Source: Aplectana chamaeleonis (taxonomy: Eukaryota > Nematoda > Chromadorea > Rhabditida > Cosmocercidae). Taken from it: a stretch of DNA of 64,000 nucleotides. Below the pieces are notes generated by a model. The model made no database searches. It saw only the letters and a program-made list of their open reading frames with translations, and was not told where the DNA came from. The DNA lies in contig JAPDOI010000022.1 of the NCBI GenBank assembly GCA_029168955.1, positions 1,116,001 through 1,180,000 on the forward strand, written 5' to 3'. Numbering within the stretch: position 1 is the stretch's first letter; the number at the start of each line of letters is the position of its first letter. This document shows, in pieces, positions 1 through 10,639 of the stretch. The position numbers and the translations under genes were made by a program.

Positions 1-686
1 GCAGAGAGATCGTGAGCGAAATAGAAATGATCCAGAGTGTTTGCAGTCGACACTCTGTTTATATATACCAGGGATGTGCGGAAAATTTTTTTGGAAACAG
101 AAAACAAAAAGCTACTTCGACAGAAAACAGAAAAAGTCTCAAAAAATGGGCAGAAAACAGAACACAGAAAATTTTCAGAGATTTTTCACAACATTGCGCC
201 TTTTGATTCATTTTCAAGTGATATATGCTTCTATCACTGAATTTTCAAAACCCAACAGTCGGCCAGAGCAAGAAGTATAGACGCCCAAGAAGTGCAGAAC
301 ATAAGTGCGAAGAGATGACAAGTGTTCCTCTAGCTTCCTCAGGCAATAAGAACTCGATTACTCTATCAGAAGCTCAATATGTTTGTGCACGGAATACGTA
401 GATACAGCCGGAGCGGACTTTCCTATCCCTAGTGAACGTATTTTGACACTGATTGTGTGATATCCGCTGGTTTGAGCGCTGTACTACTTCACAAAGCCAA
501 CGCGCGTACCGCGCCGCTCTGCCGTTCTACTGCAACTGACCTGACGAGCCGTTCGCTCCACTGTTGTGTGCCTCTCGTGCACCTGTGGCTGAATTATCAG
601 AATTATCATCTGACTCATAGCCTCACTATCGATTTCCTTGCGCTTCATTTTTTTGAATCTGTACCATCTGAATTTCAATGAGTTAA
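1..686. other. Non-coding stretch with a GAAAACA-rich repeat
   Basis: No gene is supported. From position 69 the sequence begins CAGGGATGTGCGGAA and runs into about 130 bp of purine-rich GAAAACA/GGAAACAG-type units, to about 205. The 15-bp start is nearly identical to the TIR of the 1.77-kb element at 48643-50415, so this is probably one end of a related non-autonomous element. I could not find its other end nearby. The rest, to 682, shows nothing recognisable. Confidence 0.45.
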
Positions 687-903
687 AGGCAGCATGCACA
701 CTCGTAAACGTGGTTGGGATAACAATGTGAATCGATCCGTATGACTTACAACATAATGCCTACGCATTTTGAAGTGTCAAAAACGACCCACAATTCGCTA
801 CATGAGTTAGAAATTGTCCCCGCCCTGTATTTTCACGCCCCCTGTATTTGCCCTTTTCCTCCAACGCAAGGTTGCTGGGCCATCTTTGCCGTCAGTGACG
901 TGT

Positions 904-2058
904 GTGGTGCGGAACTCTTTTTCAATATTTTCGGAAACGGAAACGGAAGAAAAATGGTCAAAAAACCCCGGAAACGGAAATCCGGAAACGGAAACGGAAC
1001 AGACCAAATTTTTTTTTGGGTTGTCTCATTCTCACCCTTCGCTGCTGCTCATTTCCCGCAGCTCTCGTTCAATAAACAATGATTTCAGTCAATAAACTAA
1101 TACTTATTCGAAATAAAATTACTACGAGGCATTTAGCGATTTTGAAGTTTCGCTTCTGGAAATCCGAAAAGGCAACCTTCAAAAATACTCTTTATATGTA
1201 GCCGCCTTTCGAAATATTGAACAGCAGGGGTGAGCGGTAATTGCCGTTCGCCAATTGTAGTTTGCTGGCCGCCTTGGGGTTTACCGTTGCCGTTTGCCGA
1301 AATTTTATTTTTCCGTGTCGCACACTTCTGGTGTAAAGCCTCTTTCCAGAAAGTAGTCCAAGCGACACCAGGTGTCCTTCAAGGCTGATCAGAAGTCAAT
1401 TTCAGATAATCAGCGACTACTTTCTCTTCTTTCAAACCATATTTACCAATTGGAGTGGACATCAAACTATTGGAATTGAAAAATGAAGAAAAAAACTCTT
1501 CGGTGAGATGCGAAAATTCTCTTATGATCTGCCTTAATCGAGCCTCGCCGCTGCCCGTGGTCACCTCCACCTGTCTCCGCCGAGACCCCTTCCTGGAAGA
1601 CAGGCTACATATGCAAAAATCTCGAATTTTGTTGCAGCCCTGGCGGTAAACAAGCGAAGAAGTTGAATCAAGAAGAAAAGCTTCACGAAACCAATGAATC
1701 TAGCTCAAAAGAAAAATCTACATATTTTCAAAAATTACCCTCAGAAGGCGTTCAGATTCCTGCCACGCCCATCTCGTGTCATCATTTTATAGGGTTCCAA
1801 TCGCAGGCCGCCAAACTTCGTGAATGATCTCAGCCAAGCTCAGATATTCGCTTGAACACAAGAGGTCGGTTGTAATTTTCAGCGTCTCATGAAACCTTCG
1901 AGAATCCTTTGCATTTACCCACTATCATAGATCGTGTTGCACTAATTTATTCCGTTTCCGGGCCCAAAAACTCGGAAACGGAAGCGGAACGGAACAGCCC
2001 AAAAGACACCGGAAATACGGAAACGGAATCGGAAACGGAACAGTTCCGCACACCCCTG
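904..2058. mobile_element. hAT-like non-autonomous element with GGAAAC sub-terminal arrays
   Basis: The right end reads TTCCGCACACCCCTG, i.e. an inverted CAGGGGTGTGCGGAA, close to the TIR of 48643-50415. The left end (near 904-916) keeps GGTGCGGAAC but is otherwise degraded. Arrays of GGAAAC/GGAAACGG lie just inside both ends (about 940-1000 and 1965-2045), on the plus strand in both places. The element interrupts the centre of the MITE at 687-2281. No clean 8-bp duplication is visible, which fits the damaged left end. Calling it hAT-like is inference from the CAGGG terminus and the relative at 48643. Confidence 0.55.
1225..1330. mobile_element. Short CAGGGGTGAGCGG element with TTGCCG units
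   Basis: About 106 bp, beginning CAGGGGTGAGCGGTAA and ending TCGCACACTTCTG, which is an imperfect inverted copy of the start. The inside holds TTGCCGTT/TTTGCCG units. It sits within the larger insertion 904-2058. It looks like a miniature relative of the same CAGGG-TIR group with a different internal motif. Flanking 8-mers match at only 5 of 8 positions, so a target duplication is not claimed. Confidence 0.4.
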
Positions 2059-2769
2059 CTTGTTAGGCAATCTACCAACAGTACCGACGGTGACTATGAC
2101 CCAGAAACCTTGCGTTGCAGAAAAAGGGGCGTGAAAATACAGGGCGGGGCCAACTTCTAACTCATGTAGCGGCATTGTGGGTCGTTTTTGACACATCAAA
2201 ATGCGTAGGCGTTGTAATCTGGGCCACACCATTCTATTTTCGTAGTTATCTCAATCACGTTTTTGAGCGTGTATGCTGCCTTTAAAACACGAATTTAGAG
2301 TTTGCGCGTGTGGCACCGTTGGAGCCAACATTACCTCGCTTCAACAAAGAGGGTGCTAGAGAATCCTTAGCCTCTGCTCACAATTAGAAATTATTCTTAG
2401 TGAAGCGACGCGTCAGGGCGGGTATGAATAGTATGCCTTAAGTACTATCGATGGCGTATTATTGCTAGGATACGGAAATATTTCAGTTTTCGCGTCATTT
2501 GACTGCATCGCATACCATATGAGGGATTCGTCACAGTGAACCTCTGGCAAAGGGTATCCACTATAAGATAAAGGTAACGATTCCAAACGATTTTCTTCAA
2601 TTCATATCGGGATGCACAGCGCATTCGACATCGTGTTTTCGTAGGAGCTTGAATGGTCTTCGTGCCTATTCAATTCCTTGCAGGGGGCCAGCCGACTTCC
2701 CAATGAGCGTCTCTATCCCCTATATGAGTCTGTTACCAATTAAAGGACCCTGGACTGACAGTTGATTTG

Positions 2770-2844
2770 GTTTACTCGGCGAGGATCGAACCTGATCGTG
2801 CACAGCGAACAGCAGCGCTTCCTGCCACCACGCTACAGGCGCCC
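2770..2844 (-). repeat. tRNA-derived SINE head
   Basis: On the minus strand an A-box-like TAGCGTGGTGGC (2824-2835) is followed by a B-box-like GGTTCGATCC (2783-2792) at a tRNA-like distance, which together form an internal RNA polymerase III promoter. The acceptor stem does not pair (GGGCGCC against unrelated 3' bases) and the T stem is poor, so this is not a functional tRNA gene. A tRNA-derived SINE, with its body continuing leftwards to roughly 2690, is the best reading. Confidence 0.55.
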
Positions 2845-3132
2845 TAACGGATAACCACTACAGCGAGATTAAAGTCTCTAGCGTGGGGATCCTGCAGAGA
2901 GCCTGGGTAAAATTAATCCTTGACCTACAAATTGGCTTGACTTCTATAAATCGGTCACATTTTATCTAGGGCACTCCTGCTCCCGCAGTTCACGTTTCTT
3001 TCTGTTTTCTGTCCACTTTTAGCTTAATATTACAGAGAACAGGAAACAGTAAACACACGATGTGCAACTAGGCGTTACATACAATTTAGGTATATAAACG
3101 TTTCTTTTCCTCAATGCGATGTGTGCGATTAA

Positions 3133-3630
3133 AGACACAGTCCAACCTCAAAACCCTTTTTCTGATTTTCTGCCTATCTTGAAAACGTTCCCACGCTTAT
3201 CCAAATGATGTCTCAGGAATCGCAAAAGACTCCCTGGGTACGGAGTTATGGCCCTTCGAAGATTGAGCTGCGGAAGCATGGTGGACGAGTTTTCCGAGGC
3301 TTGAAACTTCCTTCATTTGCAACCGATGAATGCGAGCCGACCTGAATAAAGAGAGAAGCTGAGAATGAAGGGAAGAACGAGGCTACTGATTAGAAGCCAT
3401 TGCTTATCTCGCCACTGTTAAGCTCGAAAGATCGTAAAAGGGCCGTGCCAAAGTGGATGTGGGCGCTCCAGGGTGGCTTCCTCCTATATCGCGCTAATTC
3501 GGAGCAATCGAGAGCTCGAACTTGGCACGCGTCATACGGGGTGGGTCTACTTCACAATTATGTTGAAATCTCAGATTTCGCCACAATTATGTGTAAATCT
3601 CATGTTCGCCCCTGAGCTTGGACTGTGCCT
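3133..3630 (+). mobile_element. TTAA-flanked MITE, family P
   Basis: Starts AGACACAGTCCAACCTCA after TTAA (3129-3132) and ends GCTTGGACTGTGCCT before TTAC, a one-base decay of TTAA (3631-3634). About 500 bp with TIRs of about 20 bp. The body matches the copies at 21235-21711, 27423-27898 and 50979-51447 in the same orientation, and 31006-31481 inverted. The start and stop codons in it are not conserved among copies, so the short ORFs are chance. Confidence 0.8.
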
Positions 3631-3739
3631 TTACGGTACACAGGTTGGCTAAGAAGAATGAACAAATGTTTTCCGGTGCCATTTTTTTGTCTCACGCACG
3701 TAGAACCTTCTTCTGCTTGGTGGGAAAAACTGTGACGAA

Positions 3740-3815
3740 AAAAAAAACGAAGAGGAAATGGCTATTGATCGAATGATCTCGCGCCCAAATGCTGAGGGCG
3801 GCTTCCTAGTTGGAT
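3740..3815 (+). repeat. Interspersed repeat HH, copy 1
   Basis: A block of about 75 bp with the core GATCGAATGATCTCGCGCCC followed by a GCTGAG..GCGGC..TCCTA stretch. The same block occurs at 16680-16792 (plus) and 56205-56345 (inverted). It overlaps the 3' part of a minus-strand open frame, which argues that this frame is not coding here. Confidence 0.5.
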
Positions 3816-3950
3816 AAAACTGACGTTTGTTAGATTCTCGACATTGTCGACACTGCTTGGTGAGAGAAGTGGCACGCTGGAAAGTGAAGGGAACGATTCC
3901 GCTTGTAACACCTAAGTCAAGGCTTCCAGGTTGGATGGCATAGACGGTAC

Positions 3951-4408
3951 CTATGCCCAGGTTTGAACTGCGCACCACAAAAGTGTAGAACATAGTGACA
4001 CCAAAAACGCTACTGAGTTTTAAGATTTTTTCTGATCTCCGAAACTTCTCCAGCATTGAATACGATTTCACCAACTTTTTTAATAAAGACCACGAAGTGT
4101 AGTGCATTAACACTAGAGAAAGATCACAGTACTGTCTCTTTTGTCGATACAGAAGAAGCAATCGTTGAAGCTACAATAAAACGTCCGATTTTCTCCTCAA
4201 AACATACCGAAAACGGCCGCAATTGTCACAGAAATAGGAAAGCAACAAAATAATAACCAGAAAAACTTTCTCAACCATAGATCCAGTTCTCACCTGTAAT
4301 TTTGACATCACACATACAATCGTTATAAAGAAAAAGGCGCCGGCGAGTATGAGCACTTTCTTCAGCTCATCGTAAACATGATCCGATATCTCTCGAGCTG
4401 GATACGGT
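3951..4408 (-). CDS. Candidate two-exon fragment of an unrecognised membrane protein gene
   Basis: Exon candidate 4294-4408 (minus) is preceded by ATTTTTGCAG and followed by CAG|GTGAGAAC, both strong nematode splice signals. It encodes 38 residues, including a hydrophobic stretch (VLILAGAFFFITIVCVM) after a charged segment (EISDHVYDELKK), consistent with one membrane span. Only one of the three frames is open. An acceptor-like TTTATTGTAG at 4171 would join it in frame (phase 0) to 3951-4170, which ends at CATAG|GTACC. The second exon is weaker, since its peptide is low-information and basic. I do not recognise the protein. Upstream exons, if any, would lie beyond the mariner at 4779-6014. A chance coincidence of splice-like sites is possible. 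Confidence 0.3.
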
Positions 4409-4778
4409 CTGCAAAAATACATTTCAATTCTGCTGTATTGTGACCCCTTGAAATATAATTCTTCTTTCAAACAAGGTTTCCATATGGTTTAGAAGCATCG
4501 TAGGGGCAGCAAAGCATATCAAAATTTTTTCGCTCATGCATTTACCGACCTCCCGCTCATTCCTATACCTATTTTGTAACTGGCAACGCAGCAAAATCAC
4601 TACCTCAGTCATAGTTTCGAACACACAATATTTGCAGAGAATTTGCTTCGAATCAGGGCAGGGTCCATTGGCACCACTGCTTTACCATTACTGCTCTAGA
4701 AGTGTTGACTGTATGGTGTGATAATGAGTGCTGTTGAGGAATTTGACGTTCACGTCTGTTTTTTCTTATTTTCGTATA

Positions 4779-6014
4779 CCAGGTTGTCGAATAATTCTTG
4801 TCCGAAAATTTCACCATTTTTAATTTTTTTCAACTTTATTGAAAAACAAGTCTAATCAACAATATAATCACCACAGTTATCCACAACAGTGGCCCATCGA
4901 TTGGGCAGGTCGCCGATGCCCTTCATCCAAGACTCCGAGGGCTGTGACTCGAAGAAGTCCGCGATGTCGGATTTGAGGTTGTCGTAGTTGGTGAATTTTC
5001 TTCCGGCCAAATGGAGCTTCAGCGGGCGGAACAAGTGGTAGTCGGAGGTGGCGAGGTCCGGGAAATACGGCGGATGGGCAACCGTCTCCCAGCCGAGCGT
5101 CGCCAACTTCTGCTGGGTCTCCTTCGCCACGTGGGAGCGCGCGTTGTCGTTCAGCATGTGGACCGAAGCCCGTCGGGGACGCTTTTCTCGGATGGCGGCG
5201 GCTAGTTTCTCGAGCTGATCGGTGTAGATGGAGGCGGTGACAGTCCTGCCTTGCGGGAGCAGCTCGAAGTTCAGCATGCCCTTGGTGTCCCACCAGCAGC
5301 AGAGCATGATCTTCAGCGGGTGCAGGTCGGCTTTTGGCGTCGTCGGCGGCTCTTCTCCGCGCGGGATCAAGACGGCACGGCGGTCGACGTTGTCGTAGAG
5401 GACCCAGCTCTCATCCCCAGTGATCAGGTCCTCGAGAAACTCCTTGCGATGCGGACGAAGGAGAAGGGACTGGCAGACGGTCACGCGGCTCTGCTTGTTG
5501 GCGTCCGTCAGACGGTGGGGGATCCAACGGGCCAGAACTTTGTGGTAGCCGAGTAAGTTGAGTCGATTGTAGATGGTGGACTTCCTGCAGCCGAGCGTCG
5601 TCGCCAGTTCACGGGTTGTGGCTTCCGGCTTCTCCTTGCTACACGACGGACTTCGTCATCATCCACCGTAGAAGGCCTCCCGCTGTGCTCCCCGTCTTCG
5701 AGGCTCGTGTCGCCGCTCTCGATACGATTGAACCAGCGGCTGACTGTGCGTTGGGACACTGCATTCTCCTTACACGCTCTGCAGATGTTGGCGACCGCGG
5801 TGCCCGTGTCGTTGACCAGCAGCCACTCGTAGTACACGAACGTACGAATTCGACCTTGGTCCATTTTAGCTTGAACTGGTAGCTATACGCGGCGACTGCG
5901 CCTTATATACCCCTAGCGTAGAACTTTGGAGAACCTTCTAGAAGGTTCTTACACTTGCCTGATATTATAACACTTCTAAGAAAAATTATAAAAAGGAATT
6001 ATTGGACGGCCTGA
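4779..6014 (-). mobile_element. mariner element, nearly complete, TA target duplication
   Basis: A 1236-bp element flanked by TA on both sides (4777-4778, 6015-6016). The left end CCAGGTTGTCGAATAATTC and the inverse of the right end TCAGGCCGTCCAATAATTC match at most positions and are TIRs of about 20 bp. Between them lies one minus-strand transposase frame with one frameshift. A TATA-like TATATAAGG (minus, about 5902-5909) lies about 40 bp upstream of the start codon. The intervening GC content (about 60% in the coding part) is far above the surroundings, which suggests a recent or horizontally spread mariner lineage. Confidence 0.88.
4852..5864 (-). pseudogene. mariner transposase (DD34D), one frameshift
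   Basis: Cut-and-paste transposase acting at its own TIRs and inserting at TA. The N-terminal part starts at an ATG at 5864 and holds the paired helix-turn-helix region (..ISQRTVSRWF-like, seen as VSQRTVSRWFNRIESG). Near 5640 the frame shifts and the protein continues in another minus frame to the stop at 4852. The linker motif WIPHRL is visible near 5515. The catalytic residues are all present: TGDESW, LNDNARSH and PDLATSDYHLF, with exactly 34 residues between the second and third Asp. Total about 337 residues, the normal mariner length. With only one indel, this copy may have been active recently, though the present frame is broken. Confidence 0.9.
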
Positions 6015-6016
6015 TA

Positions 6017-6396
6017 CATGTGAATTCTATAGGTGTGCAGCTTTGAGCAACAAAATCGACAATCTTCTGCAGTAATGAATGCGGCACATTTTCTAACGGT
6101 TAAGACAAGATTGAAACGATGGATTGTACGTAGTGACAGGCAAGTAAGAAATAAAAAAAGGAAACCCCGAGATGACTGAAAAAATGATTTTCGGAGCCGT
6201 TTTTTTCTATTGTATTATGCGCTTTCTATGTAATACATGAACTGATATTGTTGAAAGCAGGTTTCGCGATAGATTCGGTAGTTGCACTATCTCCATGGGA
6301 GTGTAGATCTCACCATCACAAAAGTGAAAATAAGTGAGAAACAGGAGAAAAACTGCTCCAGGAACAAGTTACCACTAGGTGTCCGCCCACCCCCAG
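6017..6396. other. Non-coding, nothing recognised
   Basis: Between the mariner and the next MITE. A minus-strand open frame at 6287-6481 carries a hydrophobic stretch, but it runs into the MITE end and has no convincing acceptor, so it is not called. Confidence 0.4.
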
Positions 6397-6400
6397 TTAA

Positions 6401-6868
6401 ACTCAGCATACACGCTCGTATACGTGATTGAGATGAATACGGAAATAGAATGGAATGGCTCAGAACAAAACGCCTTCGCATTTTGAAGCGTCAAAAACGA
6501 CCCACAATGACGCTAAACGAGCAAGAAGTTGGCTCCGCCAATGTAGTTGCCCGCCCCCTGTATTTGCGTCCACCTCCAAGAGAGGTGTGCTGGGCCATCC
6601 CCACCGTCGGCGACGTTTATGGGTGGTACAATATGTACAATAGGTAACCACATACAGCGACGAAGGTGAGAATGGCCCAGGACCCCTGTTTCGGAGGAGA
6701 ACGGCAGATACAGGGGCGGGCAAATACAGTTCCTGGGCCAATTTTTTACTCGTGTAGCGGCATTTCGGGTCATTTTTACGCTTCAAAATGCGTAGGCGTT
6801 GTGTTCTGAGCCATACGATTCTATTTCCGCGATTACCTCAATCACTTTTACGAGCGTGTATGCTGCCT
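6401..6868. mobile_element. TTAA-flanked MITE, family Q, uninterrupted copy
   Basis: Starts ACTCAGCATACACGCTCG (decayed AGGC) after TTAA (6397-6400) and ends CGAGCGTGTATGCTGCCT before TTAA (6869-6872). 468 bp of inverted arms with a centre near 6630. The arms match those of 687-2281, including the block reading CGCATTTTGAAGYGTCAAAA and its inverse, so this copy defines the family without an insertion. Confidence 0.82.
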
Positions 6869-6872
6869 TTAA

Positions 6873-8210
6873 CGAGATTTCTATTAATGCTTGTTCTGCC
6901 GTTTTTTATCTTGCACATGTCGTGAATTTTGTACTTCTCCAACTCCTGAAGGACTGTTTCAGCCTCACGGCGTTGGGTCCCAGAGCGCACTCAAGCGGCA
7001 TGGCGAGTGCGCCATAGTAACAACGTCTCTCATGTCTGAAAATCGTCGCTGCTCGCGCTGGTCAATATCGTCAGTCGTTCACCTGCTGCCATCCGTTCCT
7101 GCCGCCTGTCATTCGTGAGCTGGTCTATACTAAAGTAAGTATCATCAGGGGCAGCAGGGCCCATTCAAACATCCTAGGTTTCGTCATTGCCAGTCTTGGT
7201 CATATTCGGCTTATCTCCGGGTATATAATGTTTCGCGTGGCAGTCACCATGCAAGCAAGCTTGAGTGCTGATGTAAGTTTTCTGAAGGCAAAAGCTGCGG
7301 CGACGACATGCAGTATCTGTTCACCGTTACTACTAAGCCGTAGCCCTGAATGAGGATCCTGCGACATGGTGCGCTGGAACGCAGTTGGATGTAAGGCAAA
7401 CTCGAATTCGGCTGAGGCGATCGAGCCTCCCGCGCTCGCACCTTCTTTGGGTCTAGGTACCCAAAGATAGGAGCAGAGAGGGCTAGGTTTTCGCTACCCA
7501 GGGCCTCCTGCGCCTATCATGCATACGAGTTGCAAAGAAGTATTAGCCCTGCTCTAACGCATTAACCGTGTTTTCGCCCCATCGCTGCCTGACTCGGGCA
7601 TGGTGACGGCTAGCGAGACCGGAATAGCACAGAGCTCACATGCGTGAGGGTCACCCGCAAGATGTGGGGAAACCTATCCTATTCTCCAGTAGAGTGGGGT
7701 ATACGCGTGCGAAAAGGGTAGTCCGGCAGGGCGACACAGAGCCTACTGTAGCAACCTATTTTTTCACTCTTTGGTTAAACTTTGCGTCCATTGTATAATT
7801 ATGGCCTTGTCACAGGCATCTCCCTTTCTTACACTACGCTTAATCCGGAGGGGTGAGTGCCCCAATTGGTCGCTAACACGCGCACGCTATCTTACATTAC
7901 CGTATTTCCTACTGTATTGTTGCTAACGGCAGAGTTTAGGCGCAGAAATTCTCTGCACGCAATATTTCGTGTTGTTGCCTTCTCCTTGTGTGTACCTCTC
8001 TTTTCCCGCTCCTTCCACAGTAGGCTTGGTAAGTTATTGATCCCCACAATACATGCTTCACACCCCCGCGTGCTTTCTCCATTTCGAAAAATTCGACACA
8101 GGACGTGTTGTTAACGCTTTGCCGCTCTATCTAGACCCATTGGTCTTTATCTTGCGCCTATAATGCTATAATGCTAAGGGCGTCAATGGCTTCCACCAAC
8201 TGCTCGTTTC
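6873..8210. other. Non-coding, nothing recognised
   Basis: No gene, RNA or repeat that I can support. Open frames are short and lack family resemblance or paired splice signals. Confidence 0.4.
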
Positions 8211-8215
8211 CTTAA

Positions 8216-8754
8216 AGGCATCGTTCACGATGGATTTCGTTTTCGCGTTTTCTATTAATAATGAGAGCTCTAGTACCCCATATAACAGCAACGTTGAAAA
8301 AACCGCGAAAAGATCACCGAAAACCCCTTCTTCAGACCGAAAATATCTCAACCAAAGGATCAGTCGATCGTTAGAGATCGCTGTTTTGACCAACGATCTC
8401 ACGATCAAATGAACTTTGTCTTTCTTTCGAGTGATTTGTGGAGAAGAAAAGGGTAATCGATATGCGTAGAAAAGTCATTCTTCACGTAACCGTATGGTAT
8501 ATTCAATCAATTTCCCTTGAGCTGTACTGTATCGATTGTTGATAATTTACTTATATGATGGCTGACAGCAAATTGTGCAAGATGACTGATGGAGGGCCGG
8601 CCTCTTTTGACGGAATTTGAGACATTGAACCTCATTTATCTTTAGAATAAGGCGTTTTAAACCGAACAAACTATCCCTACGTTCCCAGGTGGGCCCAGAA
8701 AATCATTCAAACCGGAAAAAAAACGGTGAGTGGTTTTTAGCGCGTACGATGCCT
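8216..8754. mobile_element. TTAA-flanked MITE, family R
   Basis: Starts AGGCATCGTTCACG after TTAA (8212-8215). Its right end is CGCGTACGATGCCT before TTAA (8755-8758). 539 bp, with TIRs reduced to about 10 matching bases (AGGCATCGT). A further fragment starting CAAAGGCATCGTACGC lies at about 39222. The terminal rule is the same as for the other TTAA families, but the internal sequence is unrelated. Confidence 0.7.
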
Positions 8755-9342
8755 TTAACGCTGTGGTCGCTGGGTCGAGTGCAAATATCTTTGGCCACGC
8801 TTAGCTCCATCAGGTTGCTGATTTAGATTTATCATACCGCGTCAATTTGAACATGAAGCGTAGAAAATTCCGAGAAGAACAAGCGCCAGGCCAGCGCGGC
8901 ACTCCGGGTGACGACTCGTCAGAGGTTCCATTCAGTTCGCGCGTAGTTCTTCGGCAGCGAGCTTTTCTACCTCTTAGGGGTTTCTTAGCAGCTAGATTTT
9001 ATGCTATCTTATATTTCGCTCATTAGATATCTTTCTGCATACGCGCCTAATATCACTGCCCGCACGTCTTTTCTATTCCGCGCGAATTTCCATTGCGCTC
9101 ATGTCTCATATTCCAAACTATTTTGTGGCTAATGCTAGGCTAATCCTGTAGCGTAGTTCGAATACTGCCCCAATAGCGATGATCTGTCCCAATCCTCAAC
9201 AGCAGACATCTGGTTGTATCGTCCAAATCCATCCCATGGTCTCATTTCCAACACCACTGCTTTATATCCGCCTCGTATAGCGGCTGCAGTTGGGGGGGGG
9301 GGGGAGCGCCGGGTGGGCGGGCCGACAATGAAACATTGCGTA

Positions 9343-9592
9343 CAGGCCATAAAACGGCCAAAGTCTCACCGTCGACTGCGTACCACGCGCTGCGCGACCG
9401 CACGCGCGTCGGAAGCAGACGAGTTTTGGCCGCCGCGCGACGAGTTCCGGCCGCCGCGCGATGTTTCGGCCTCCGCGCGGCGACCGAAACTCGTCGCGCG
9501 GCGGCCAAAACTCGTTCTGCTTCCGACGCGCGTGCGGTCGCGCAGCGCGTGGTACGCATTCGACGGTGAGACTTTGGCCGTTTTATGGCCTG
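9343..9592. mobile_element. 250-bp near-perfect palindromic MITE, TA-flanked
   Basis: Starts CAGGCCATAAAACGGCC after TA and ends with the inverse before TA. The two halves are almost perfect inverted copies that meet near 9468 in a GC-rich centre with repeated GGCCGCCGCGCGACGAG-type units. The end motif with an embedded TATAAAACGG/CATAAAACGG is shared with the 155-bp elements at 12647-12801 and 17564-17718. Open frames across it on both strands mirror one another because of the palindrome and are not genes. A run of 12 or more G lies just to the left (about 9292-9304). Confidence 0.8.
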
Positions 9593-9599
9593 TATCTCT

Positions 9600-10500
9600 A
9601 GGGTGCCATCCACGTTGCTACCATTTATTCTTCACTATAATCCCCATCACTATTTCCCTGCAATGGTTGAATCCCGTCCGCCAAGTAACCATCGTCATCA
9701 TTTCTGGTGGGCTCCAAAAGTCTACAAGGGGGGAGTTTTTTTTAACCTCACCCGACCATGTTTTCATACGTATCGACAGTACGGGGTTACGGTAGGTCAC
9801 AGCAGCCCACACCGGGGTTTTTCGCACCCCATTTCCAATGTTTCCTATTTGTGTCGACCGGTCCGGCTACGCCCGATCAACCAATGACCGTGGGCTGAAG
9901 TTTATTATTTTTCCTATCAGCGCAGATTGTGCACTATTCCCGCCTCATGGGCACAGTCTTCTGCTATTCGACAAAAATCTCGTTTGGTGGCAGCAGACAA
10001 GGTGCCGGAGTACTAGAAGCCACGCGCGCAACATCCACTCCTTCAGCCTACTTCTGATTTCGTTGAAATCCGCCTTAGTATTTAATTGTTCGCTCAAAAT
10101 ACCAATATTTGTCCTTACGAGCATTTTCAGGTTCACTATTAACGCCTTCTTTACCCTATGGAATTGTATGTGGTCGTGCACAACGCCTTCTGGGTCAACG
10201 TGTCCGCAGGCACTCTTATTATCGCCTAAGACCACGTCAAGCCTGCTTACTGGACCTCACATTTGCTTAACGCAATACCCATTGGTGGAGTTATAGGCCA
10301 CGCCCCCTCAATCCATCCTTCGCTCTCGCAACATCGTTAATTCACTTCATATAGGCCCTTATTATCCGTTCGCGTGCTTTTTTGTTGCGGCTCTGCTGTT
10401 ATAAAATATCCTGTCGCGCCATATTGACAGTCTAATTTTGTTCAGTTGTCGCAATTTTAAGCAACAGCAGTGCGCCAAATCCACCTTCGGTAAACAGGGG
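9600..10500. other. Non-coding, nothing recognised
   Basis: Overlapping short open frames on both strands show no conserved motif. No repeat match elsewhere in the window. Confidence 0.4.
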
Positions 10501-10504
10501 CTCT

Positions 10505-10638
10505 CTACACACTGAGGGAGTTGTCCCGTTCTTGCAGTTCGAAACGTCACGCTACTCAATGCAAGCGAAGTCGTCCCGAGTGGAATTAGAGCCGCTAAGG
10601 GCGGGACATCTCCTCCCTCGGTGTGTAGAGAGCCCCTG
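10505..10638. mobile_element. Mini-MITE, ACAGGGGCTCTCTACACAC ends, copy 1
   Basis: 134 bp bounded by CAGGGGCTCTCTACACAC and its inverse, with about 25-bp arms. A second copy at 52856-53009 has a clear 8-bp target duplication and an empty site. This copy has no obvious duplication. It has no coding capacity. Confidence 0.75.
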
Positions 10639-10639
10639 T

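Larger units (their letters stand above)
687..2281. mobile_element. TTAA-flanked MITE, family Q, with a nested insertion
   Basis: The element starts AGGCAGCATGCACACTCG after TTAA (683-686) and ends ...GTGTATGCTGCCT before TTAA (2282-2285). The outer about 210 bp on each side (687-896 and about 2075-2281) are inverted copies of each other. The middle (about 900-2058) is a later insertion rich in GGAAAC units. The copy at 6401-6868 has the same two arms joined by a short centre, which shows what the uninterrupted element looks like. It has no coding capacity. The TTAA preference resembles piggyBac-type elements, but the AGGC terminus is not the usual piggyBac end, so the superfamily is left open. 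Confidence 0.8.

Noticed and set aside
2770..2844. A functional tRNA gene
   Set aside because: Box A and box B words are present, but the acceptor and T stems do not pair; a SINE is more likely.
5011..5882. Plus-strand frames opposite the mariner transposase
   Set aside because: Shadows of a GC-rich minus-strand gene.
9214..9795. 193-codon plus frame and 123-codon minus frame with similar Arg/Ala-rich peptides
   Set aside because: Both are read through the 250-bp palindrome 9343-9592, so the similarity is due to the inverted repeat.
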